Of a stretch of 64,000 nucleotides of DNA, positions 1 to 12,100 are shown piece by piece. Every line of letters begins with the position of its first letter. Within the stretch, counting starts at the first letter, position 1. The stretch covers positions 24,367-88,366 of the forward strand of contig JASANG010001459.1 of the NCBI GenBank assembly GCA_030248215.1, given 5' to 3'. The stretch is from Enoplolaimus lenunculus (lineage: Eukaryota > Nematoda > Enoplea > Enoplida > Thoracostomopsidae). A program made the position numbers and the translations under genes. The notes beneath the pieces were generated by a model that had not been told where the DNA came from, searched no databases, and saw only the letters and a list, made by a program, of their open reading frames with translations.

Positions 1-3000
1 GTTAACTGCGTTCGCATCTCCTAACCGTTCCAAATGAGATTTCAAAAACCCTTCGGATTTATCAGATCCAAACATATCAAGCATCAACGGTCGCAATGCA
101 GGATACGAGTAGGCTTTAAAAGGTAATAATAAATTAAGGTTTGGCAACGCTCTAACTTCACAATGTTGACTGACAATAGGCATAACACATTTACAAATTG
201 ATATCAGAATAGTGCTCACCTTATTCAAATATTACTCTAAATTATTCAAGAATAACACGGAAGTATCAAAAAATTGCGTAACCGAATATCGTTCAGGCAG
301 TCTATACGATTTTATCTAAACCGTTAATTAAAAATATATTTTATGTTCAATTTAAAAAGAATAAAAAATTTCTAATTGCAGAATTATTCTTTTTCAAACC
401 AGAAAAACGACTACGTATTCCGAGTTTTCGCATAGCAAGAACAGAAATACGAATTGGTATTGAGTTTTGGCTGGAATTCCGGTGGAGCCCCTGCAGCTTT
501 GACTACTAACCTAGCCGAATCTGATGAATTTTGAACCATAAAAGCAGCAATGACACAATTTGCGTTAGACAGTTGGCGTCTGACGGATTCCACGGAACAA
601 GCTGAATGAAGATCAAAGTATTTATTTTGAATGCACCAAACTGCGAACATTTAATCAAGTGCAGGATAAAGGAAGCCTTACGTATTCCTCAACCTTAAAT
701 ATTGCGTCATGTATGTATTGTTGCCATCTGTAAAGTTGTACAAAAACCATAAAAGCACAAACAATCAAGTTCAAAAATATATTTTAGGATTGTTACACAA
801 TGAAATATTTTTTCGCAACTCGTTGTTGAATTATAAAATACCCTACGCTACGCATGTATCATAATACTATGACTATTTCTTACCAGCGATCGACCGAATA
901 ACAGGTTCCGGTTTAATATCCGGCAAAAAACCGACATCCTTTTCCGGTTCCGGTATAAATAAAACTAACAGTATTTGCGTACGAAGGCAAAGGTTCGTAC
1001 GGCAAAAACCCCCACCATCCTTGTCCGGTTCCAGAATAAACAAAAATATTAGTATTGACGTACGCAGGGAGAGGTTCCTACAGTACAAACCCCCTACACA
1101 GAAATTTTTGAGGACAACGAAAATTTTTATTCGCTTACAATTAGAAAGCCCAACTTGAAAATGGTAGAGAAACACCGAAATTTTCCTGCTCCCGCGCACC
1201 TGCATCTTTGAATGACGAAACAGATATCGACTGATTTTATGCTAGTGTTGCGTCTGGGACACGAATTCCGCATCGGACGAAACCAATGGTTGGGGTCAAA
1301 CTAATCGTTGGAGTGAAACTAATCGTTGGAGTGAAACCAACCATTGGGATGAAACTAACCGTTAGGGCGAAACCAACTGTTGGGTGAAATGAAACCGTTC
1401 GATGGGGTGAAACCAACCATTGGGGGTAAAACCAACCGCTGGTGTGAAGCTAACCATGGGCTCGAAACAACCCGTTGGGGTCAAACGAATCGCTGGAGTG
1501 AAACCAACCGTTTGGGTGAAACCAACCGTTTAGACCAACCGTTGAGGCGAAACCATTCGTTTAAGTGGAACACATTGTTGTGGTGGAACCAACCATTAAG
1601 GCGAAACCAATCGATGGAGTACGGGTTGAAACCAACTGTTATGCGTGGAACTAACCATTGGGTGAAACTAATCGTGGTGAAAGCAATCGTTTTGACGAAA
1701 CCAACCGTTGGGGTAACGTGAAACCAACCGATAGAGAGAAATCAAATATTGGTGTAAAATTATCGTTGACGCAAAACCAACCGTCGAGGTAAAAGCAAAC
1801 GCTGAGGTGCAACCTACAGTTGCATTGAAACCATCCTGCATAAAGTGTAATTAAATTTAACATCTGCACTTGAGATGCGCAAACCAAAATTTTTCGGTTA
1901 TTCGTTTCTTCTCCTAAGACGCCATTTGCACTAGCCTAATCAGAAGACCACACCTACAGGGGTTGGAAAGACATAACACTTGTGGTAATATTTATTTTTC
2001 AAAAACAAGTAGCCGCAACGTTCGGCAGCTATAACTCTGGAATCGCACAATATTACATTTTGCACGTGCATGTTGACCTGTGCAAGGCACCTTCTTTCAA
2101 GTTTTCTCTACTCCGCTCCCAAAAAGGCGGGAGTTGGAAACGGGCAAAACTAACATATTTACACTAGTGTTGACATCTGTAGTTCCACTCTATATTGTAA
2201 TATGGGCATGAATGGATACATAATAGCGAAAAAATGGATTTTTCCATTACTTACGGGGGTGGGGAAAATGGAAAAAAATTTAAAAGTTCTTTAAATATAA
2301 GCTGCAACTAAATATGACGTAAAAACGTTTAGATGAAATGCAACTAATTGACATACAACAAACTAACAGTGACCGTGTGTAATTCACCACTAAATCTACC
2401 AGGACTCATTAACCGATGATAAGAGCGAACGTTGCCGCATAAATGTATACGTACATGATTTTGTAAATTGAAAGTTTGCCATGTGATTTAATATAAAACT
2501 ACATATTATTCTGGCAAATAGGACGCTTCGCTCGCCAAGTTTTATCGATTGGTGCGGCCAAAGTTACCGCCCCCAAAATTGAAAGTTTGTCTTTACCATT
2601 GTGATTTAATATAAAAATGCATTTAGCTTTTAGCTCGCTTCGCTCGCGAGGTTTCATCTGTTATTTACCGTTGTAATCGCTGTCGTAACTGTTGGCTGTT
2701 CAGATGCTTTTAGCATACTATTTTATCACATAAGGCCATTTCAAACTGAAATTTCGTATTGAAATTGATAAATGTATACGCGTATGGTATTTCGTTCACT
2801 TCGCTCTCGAAGTTTTCTTCAAGTACTGCTAGCATAGAGGTGTTGAGTCACGTACATTCCTTTCAAGTGATCATTAATAGGTTTGATTCCTCTTCCAAAA
2901 TCGTCGTTCAGCCATTTTTTATTTTAAAATCTCAAAGAGTTAACGGCATTTCGTGAGAAAATCTAGTACGTAATGTAAGTCTACGCTCACGCTTAGGTTC

Positions 3001-3104
3001 ACCTGTAACCGGATATGCGTTTCCGTTCCCGGTAAAAATCGATGTCCGTTTCCGCTTACGTTATACAAATAACAGAAATTCTGTTATGTTTATGCTCAAC
3101 ATTT

Positions 3105-3195
<91 letters not shown>

Positions 3196-6100
3196 AGACA
3201 AAATAAATAGTAAATATGCAAGAAATTATTGCCATATTTTAGCCAGTTGCAACCAATTATGTGAAAATTTTAAATCTAAATACATTGCTTTGTATATTGA
3301 GTTTAGGTTCAATTTTACGGATGAAAGCGGATTCAAGGATTTGTAATGCAAGACCGGATGAAAATTGATTCGTTTTGGGCCATGAATCAATAATGGAGAA
3401 GTTATCGGTGGAACAGGAATGATTGAAATTTGAACAGTGTTCGGAAATGGCTGAATTCAGTTTATTGGTGGACACAGTTGGCAATAGTGTGCGGTCGGAG
3501 ACTTTTTTATGTTCGCATATGCGCTTATACAGTTGACGGCTAGAAGAGCCGATATAACCCGACAAACAGTCGGGACAGACAAAATGATATACTATATTGG
3601 AGCGCAATAGCGGGGGAGTTTTATCTTTAAAATTGAAAAGCTGGGAAATACGTTTTTGACCTTCGAAAACGATTCTGAGGTTGATATTGTATTTGTTGAA
3701 CCAAATATTAAACAGTTTTTTCAGTTCTGATCTAAGTTTTGACGAGTGGGAGCCCATATATGGGAATTTCAAAACAATATATTTTAATTGGGTTCCTACC
3801 TGGTCTTCTTGACCATTACTGTTTTCCGTGTTATTGCTCTGGTTTGTAGAGACTTCCGGCGAGGCATTGTTGACTGTTGAAACTGTTGAGGCTGAATTTG
3901 TGATATTGCGGCTTGAAGTAACGGAAACCGGAGACTGAATGTCTGAATTTAACAAAGAATCGTTGTAATTAAGTTCTGATTGTTGGTTGGATCGGTTATT
4001 AATAAACTGATTCATAGAGTGCGGAATTGGTAGATTTTCAAACTTTTTGCTAAAATTTTTTAGAAAAGTTCTATCAATGATCTTTTCCGGGAAGCCGTTG
4101 GTTTTTAAAAGGTTTTTTAAAAATTTTAGTTCGTCCTTAAGCATAGAGTTGTCAGTAGTAAGTGCGAAACATCTAAACAGGAGGCATTCAATTAAATTAG
4201 TTTTAAACTGGGTTGGTATATGGGAGTTAAATTTCATTATTTGGTTGGTGTAGGTGGGTTTCCGGTAAATACCGGTGCAGACTCGGCCATTGGCGGGGTC
4301 CCTAACTATTTTAACATCTAAAAAAGAGAGCTTATTTTCATTTTCCTTTTCGACTGTGAATTTTATTTTGGGGTGCTCTGAGTTCAAAATTCGTAAAAAG
4401 TTATCGGCTTTGTCAAAATTTTCGAATACAGCAAACGTGTCGTCAACATAACGACGATAGAACTTAGGTTTATCATTTTCATGCGTTTTGTTCATAATTT
4501 TGGATTCGAAACTTGCCATGAAAATGTTGGCTAAGACGGGGCCAAGGGGGGACCCCATGGCCACACCGTCTACTTGTTCGTAGATTTCACTATTAAATAC
4601 GAACTTAAGGTTGGTGGTGCATGCCTTTACGGCTTTGATGAAAATATTGTGCAGTATGGTGGTGTTAATAATTTTGTTTTTGAGGGAGTCCGAAATAATT
4701 TCGATAGTTTCTTGCAAGGGAATATTTGTAAAAAGTGAACTTACGTCAAAAGAGACCATGATCCTATTTTTTAAGTTCAGTTTTTTTGACTTCATTAACA
4801 AATTCGAAGGACGAGTTGACAGTAAATTGATTCAGGCTGGCCGGTTTAAGGATCGAATCGAGCCACTTGGCAAGTGGATGACAGGCCGAGTTGACCGCAG
4901 ACATGATCGGTCTGATTGGAGTGCCCGGTTTATGCGTTTTCGGAAGGCCATAGAGGAGTGGCAATCGGGAACCTGCAGGATTTAGTTGTTTGGCTAAAAA
5001 AGGTTCAATGGATTTTGACTTAGTTAAAACATTTATAATGCTACGGATTTTATCTTCAAAATGTATTGTATGTGAATAAACGTTATCCATGTTATTGTCT
5101 AATTTATTAAAAACCAGAGGATCTGACAGTATACTAGATACTTTTTGGACATAGTCAGCGCGGTTTAAAATGACTATGCCGTTGCCCTTATCAGGCTTTG
5201 TGATAATAATATTCCTATCCCGGGCAAGTTCATTAAGGCTTTCCAGCCAGGGTTTTGGTATGTTGTGCGATAATCTAGTCAGATTGTCAGCAAAAAGCTC
5301 ACATTGAGTTATTATACGTTCAAACGACACTTTATTACGAGAAATAATAAACTTTGGGCCAAGAGCAAGAGCCTTGCATTGTTGTTCGCTTAGTACTTTA
5401 GATGACAGATTTAAAACAGCGTTAGAAATATCAAGGTTTACATACCTTTTATCGTTGAGCGTCGATAAAACCAGCAGTTTCTTGCTGTGGATAGCTCTAA
5501 CTTTAGTGCGGTGTAATTCTGTAAACCATTTAACATAGGCGGAGAGAATGAAAATTTCTAAATACGGAAGTTTGTTCGATAGCCATTGTTTGGAATTTTG
5601 GCAATCGGAACTCAGGGTTTGGATTCTAGTTTTTTTGTGTCTAATTTCACCATGCAGAATCTTAAGTTTGAAGTGGTCATAATTTCCAATGTTTCTGCGT
5701 ATGATTGGGTTTTTGAGCTTAAAAAATTTTGGCGCAATAGATAATTCGATACAGGTTTCAATAAAAACTATATCTTCCTCTGCTTTCATGCATTTTTGGG
5801 TACATTTCAACCAGGTTCTGAAAGTTTTTAGGTGTGTATTCCAGTACTTATTTCTGATTCCTTTGAAAATTCCTTCCGGGAATATTGATTTAACCAGAGA
5901 TTCAACGGTAGAAAGTGCAAAATTAGCGATTTTTTCGCCAGGTAATCCATCGCTGTCATTTGGAGCATTGCCTAAGCTATCATTAGAAATTTCGCCAGAG
6001 CTATTGCTGTTATTGGCCAACATAACTATAATGTAACAAAATAACAACTGCGTTACATAGAACACAAATATGTGGCCCAGTTATTAGCGCGTTTGTAATG

Positions 6101-9100
6101 ATATCATATGCTTAAGGCTATGTCCACCACGCGGATACTACTACGTTGACTAGCTAGGTTTTCACGGTGAAAATAGCAAGTATTTTAATGTTTTAAGTCA
6201 GTTAGTGCCTTTAAGTGAGGGAGGTTGATTCTCAAACGTTATGCTGCTAACTGGGGCCGGATACAGAATTAAAATGCAAAAAATACAAAATTGAGACACA
6301 GTTATAACGGAGAAACAAATTACAAGTTGTGAAAAAACCGACAAAATTATTCACAAGTTGTTGACAAATATAGTAGGCACTTGGAGGCCAATTACTATTA
6401 AAAAACAGATGAAACATACAAAAAATATACAAGTAAAACCAGTATAAAGGTACGGCACGTAAAGAATTTGTAATGTCTTCAGAGATCACCAGGATAAAGC
6501 TAAAATTGCACCATTAATATGCGGAAGCTTAGATTTTGTTGTTGTTGTATTTTTGTTTGTTGTTGTTGTTGTTGTTGGTGTCGTTATTAACACCGTTGTT
6601 GTTGTTGTTGTTGCTATCGTTGCTGTTTTTCTTGTTGTTGTTACGCGATTTGTTGCGCTGGAATGGTGTGAGATTGAGATGTTGTGAGTGTGTTGGTTTG
6701 ATGTAGCCCGGTTGAGCCAAATTGTAACCCTGACGGTACCCGTAGCCGTAGTTGAAACAACCAGGGAATGAGTAACTGTTACCCCAGCCAGGTGCGACAG
6801 GTGTCGGCGGACGTGGAGCCCAAGCCGGTAGCCGATATGGAGTTGAGTGAAACCGTATAGCAGGCGGAAACGGAACTTCAGTAGACGCTCTTGGTGTGTA
6901 TGGAAGATGAGCACCTAGAGTCGGTTGGCCAAAATATGCTGTGTAGCCGTTGAAATCCGACTGAGATGTAGCACCAATAAGAGGTTGTATTATTGCAGTT
7001 GTTTTCTTGTGAGCTGCTTGGACAAGTTTGGTAGTGCTACTTTCTTGATCTGTAGCACCACCAGGTTGTCCTTTGCTGAGCAGGCCCACTTTCTTTGTTG
7101 CTCGTTTGTTTTGGATGTTGTTGGTGCTGCTGTTGCCTGTGCCGTTGTTGTTATTGTTGTTGTTGTTGACTTTGTTAGCGTCACCGATATTGTTAGTGTT
7201 GTTGTTGTTGCTGTTAGATGTTGTATCTAACATGCGTTTAGATTCCGTTGTGTTTTCTGCTATAAAGGCTTCCTGTTTTTCCAATTTCGGTAATGTTTCA
7301 GTGTTGACCGTTTGAATAGCGACAGAGATCTGCTCGACTACTGTTTGTGTCCCTGAGACAGGGCTACTACAGTCACTGAACTGATAGAAGTGTCCGATAC
7401 CGACTGATCGTTACCTGTGTTGCTTAAGATCGAAGTAGACGTGCTAGAACCGCCTGAGTATGGTGTTGAGTTTGGTTGTGTAGAGCCTGCGCTGTTGTTG
7501 AAGCTAGTGGTATTGCTTGGAGTTGTGTCTTTCAGGGTCGTGTAGCAGTTTGTAGTGTTGTTGTGTTTGTTGACGTAATGAATACTTTCTTGAATGGTGT
7601 CCAGAATTGGAACGTTGCAACTTGCCGTGTTTAGCGAGATATTTCGGCGAGAACTATCGCCATCGTCAGTCGTTGCTGGGCTTTTATCGTTGAGCGTCGA
7701 TAAAACCAGCAGTTTCTTGCTGTGGATAGCTCTAACTTTAGTGCGGTGTAATTCTGTAAACCATTGCATTCAGAAATTTTCATTCTCTCCGCCTATGTTA
7801 AATGGTTTACAGAATTACACCGCACTAAAGTTAGAGCTATCCACAGCAAGAAACTGCTGGTTTTATCGACGCTCAACGATAAAAGCCCAGCAACGACTGA
7901 CGATGGCGATAGTTCTCGCCGAAATATCTCGCTAAACACGGCAAGTTGCAACGTTCCAATTCTGGACACCATTCAAGAAAGTATTCATTACGTCAACAAA
8001 CACAACAACACTACAAACTGCTACACGACCCTGAAAGACACAACTCCAAGCAATACCACTAGCTTCAACAACAGCGCAGGCTCTACACAACCAAACTCAA
8101 CACCATACTCAGGCGGTTCTAGCACGTCTACTTCGATCTTAAGCAACACAGGTAACGATCAGTCGGTATCGGACACTTCTATCAGTTCAGTGACTGTAGT
8201 AGCCCTGTCTCAGGGTACACAAACAGTAGTCGAGCAGATCTCTGTCGCTATTCAAACGGTCAACACTGAAACATTACCGAAATTGGAAAAACAGGAAGCC
8301 TTTATAGCAGAAAACACAACGGAATCTAAACGCATGTTAGATACAACATCTAACAGCAACAACAACACTAACAATATCGGTGACGCTAACAAAGTCAACA
8401 ACAACAACAATAACAACAACGGCACAGGCAACAGCAGCACCAACAACATCCAAAACAAACGAGCAACAAAGAAAGTGGGCCTGCTCAGCAAAGGACAACC
8501 TGGTGGTGCTACAGATCAAGAAAGTAGCACTACCAAACTTGTCCAAGCAGCTCACAAGAAAACAACTGCAATAATACAACCTCTTATTGGTGCTACATCT
8601 CAGTCGGATTTCAACGGCTACACAGCATATTTTGGCCAACCGACTCTGGGTGCTCATCTTCCATACACACCAAGAGCGTCTACTGAAGTTCCGTTTCCGC
8701 CTGCTATACGGTTTCACTCAACTCCATATCGGCTACCGGCTTGGGCTCCACGTCCGCCGACACCTGTCGCACCTGGCTGGGGTAACAGTTACTCATTCCC
8801 TGGTTGTTTCAACTACGGCTACGGGTACCGTCAGGGTTACAATTTGGCTCAACCGGGCTACATCAAACCAACACACTCACAACATCTCAATCTCACACCA
8901 TTCCAGCGCAACAAATCTCGTAACAACAACAAGAAAAACAGCAACGATAGCAACAACAACAACAACAACGGTGTTAATAACGACGCCAACAACAACAACA
9001 ACAACAAACAAAAATACAACAACAACAAAATCTAAGCTTCCGCATATTAATGGTGCAATTTTAGCTTTATCCTGGTGATCGCTGAAGACATTACAAATTC

Positions 9101-12100
9101 TTTACGTGCCGTACCTTTATACTGGTTTTACTTGTATATTTTTTGTATGTTTCATCTGTTTTTTAATAGTAATTGGCCTCCAAGTGCCTACTATATTTGT
9201 CAACAACTTGTGAATAATTTTGTCGGTTTTTTCACAACTTGTAATTTGTTTCTCCGTTATAACTGTGTCTCAATTTTGTATTTTTTGCATTTTAATTCTG
9301 TATCCGGCCCCAGTTAGCAGCATAACGTTTGAGAATCAACCTCCCTCACTTAAAGGCACTAACTGACTTAAAACATTAAAATACTTGCTATTTTCACCGT
9401 GAAAACCTAGCTAGTCAACGTAGTAGTATCCGCGTGGTGGACATAGCCTTAAGCATATGATATCATTACAAACGCGCTAATAACTGGGCCACATATTTGT
9501 GTTCTATGTAACGCAGTTGTTATTTTGTTACATTATAGTTATGTTGGCCAATAACAGCAATAGCTCTGGCGAAATTTCTAATGATAGCTTAGGCAATGCT
9601 CCAAATGACAGCGATGGATTACCTGGCGAAAAAATCGCTAATTTTGCACTTTCTACCGTTGAATCTCTGGTTAAATCAATATTCCCGGAAGGAATTTTCA
9701 AAGGAATCAGAAATAAGTACGGGAATACACACCTAAAAACTTTCAGAACCTGGTTGAAATGTACCCAAAAATGCATGAAAGCAGAGGAAGATATAGTTTT
9801 TATTGAAATCTGTATCGAATTATCTATTGCGCCAAAATTTTTTAATCTCAAAAACCCAATCATACGCAGAAACATTGGAAATTATGACCACTTCAAACTT
9901 AAGATTCTGCATGGTGAAATTAGACACAAAAAAACTAGAATCCAAACCCTGAGTTCCGATTGCCAAAATTCCAAACAATGGCTATCGAACAAACTTCCGT
10001 ATTTAGAAATTTTCATTCTCTCCGCCTATGTTAAATGGTTTACAGAATTACACCGCACTAAAGTTAGAGCTATCCACAGCAAGAAACTGCTGGTTTTATC
10101 GACGCTCAACGATAAAAGGTATGTAAACCTTGATATTTCTAACGCTGTTTTAAATCTGTCATCTAAAGTACTAAGCGAACAACAATGCAAGGCTCTTGCT
10201 CTTGGCCCAAAGTTTATTATTTCTCGTAATAAAGTGTCGTTTGAACGTATAATAACTCAATGTGAGCTTTTTGCTGACAATCTGACTAGATTATGTCAAA
10301 TTCCAAATTTACCTTTCCAATTCCGTGATGAGTTTCGTAAACGTGTAACTGGTACATTAGAAATGGCCAAAAGATACAAAAATTCGCACAACATACCAAA
10401 ACCCTGGCTGGAAAGCCTTAATGAACTTGCCCGGGATAGGAATATTATTATCACAAAGCCTGATAAGGGCAACGGCATAGTCATTTTAAACCGCGCTGAC
10501 TATGTCCAAAAAGTATCTAGTATACTGTCAGATCCTCTGGTTTTTAATAAATTAGACAATAACATGGATAACGTTTATTCACATACAATACATTTTGAAG
10601 ATAAAATCCGTAGCATTATAAATGTTTTAACTAAGTCAAAATCCATTGAACCTTTTTTAGCCAAACAACTAAATCCTGCAGGTTCCCGATTGCCACTCCT
10701 CTATGGCCTTCCGAAAACGCATAAACCGGGCACTCCAATCAGACCGATCATGTCTGCGGTCAACTCGGCCTGTCATCCACTTGCCAAGTGGCTCGATTCG
10801 ATCCTTAAACCGGCCAGCCTGAATCAATTTACTGTCAACTCGTCCTTCGAATTTGTTAATAAAGTCAAAAAACTGAACTTAAAAAATAGGATCATGGTCT
10901 CTTTTGACGTAAGTTCACTTTTTACAAATATTCCCTTGCAAGAAACTATCGAAATTATTTCGGACTCCCTCAAAAACAAAATTATTAACACCACCATACC
11001 GCACAATATTTTCATCAAAGCCGTAAAGGCATGCACCACCAACCTTAAGTTCGTATTTAATAGTGAAATCTACGAACAAGTAGACGGTGTGGCCATGGGG
11101 TCCCCCCTTGGCCCCGTCTTAGCCAACATTTTCATGGCAAGTTTCGAATCCAAAATTATGAACAAAACGCATGAAAATGATAAACCTAAGTTCTAACGTC
11201 GTTATGTTGACGACACGTTTGCTGTATTCGAAAATTTTGACAAAGCCGATAACTTTTTACGAATTTTGAACTCAGAGCACCCCAAAATAAAATTCACAGT
11301 CGAAAAGGAAAATGAAAATAAGCTCTCTTTTTTAGATGTTAAAATAGTTAGGGACCCCGCCAATGGCCGAGTCTGCACCGGTATTTACCGGAAACCCACC
11401 TACACCAACCAAATAATGAAATTTAACTCCCATATACCAACCCAGTTTAAAACTAATTTAATTGAATGCCTCCTGTTTAGATGTTTCGCACTTACTACTG
11501 ACAACTCTATGCTTAAGGATGAACTAAAATTTTTAAAAAACCTTTTAAAAACCAACGGCTTCCCGGAAAAGATCATTGATAGAACTTTTCTAAAATTTTT
11601 TAGCAAAAAGTTTGAAAATCTACCAATTCCGCACTCTATGAATCAGTTTATTAATAACCGATCCAACCAACAATCAGAACTTAATTACAACGATTCTTTG
11701 TTAAATTCAGACATTCAGTCTCCGGTTTCCGTTACTTCAAGCCGCAATATCACAAATTCAGCCTCAACAGTTTCAACAGTCAACAATGCCTCGCCGGAAG
11801 TCTCTACAAACCAGAGCAATAACACGGAAAACAGTAATGGTCAAGAAGACCAGGTAGGAACCCAATTAAAATATATTGTTTTGAAATTCCCATATATGGG
11901 CTCCCACTCGTCAAAACTTAGATCAGAACTGAAAAAACTGTTTAATATTTGGTTCAACAAATACAATATCAACCTCAGAATCGTTTTCGAAGGTCAAAAA
12001 CGTATTTCCCAGCTTTTCAATTTTAAAGATAAAACTCCCCCGCTATTGCGCTCCAATATAGTATATCATTTTGTCTGTCCCGACTGTTTGTCGGGTTATA

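Noticed and set aside
1380-1721. 113-codon frame with Trp/Asn/Arg repeats
   Set aside because: Translation of the 18-bp minisatellite.
3086-3346. 86-codon plus frame rich in Ile-Tyr
   Set aside because: Made by the (TA)n microsatellite.
6925-7315. Hydrophobic Val/Leu-rich plus frames, and their mirror at 8252-8717
   Set aside because: Antisense of the (CAA)n Asn codons of ORF1.
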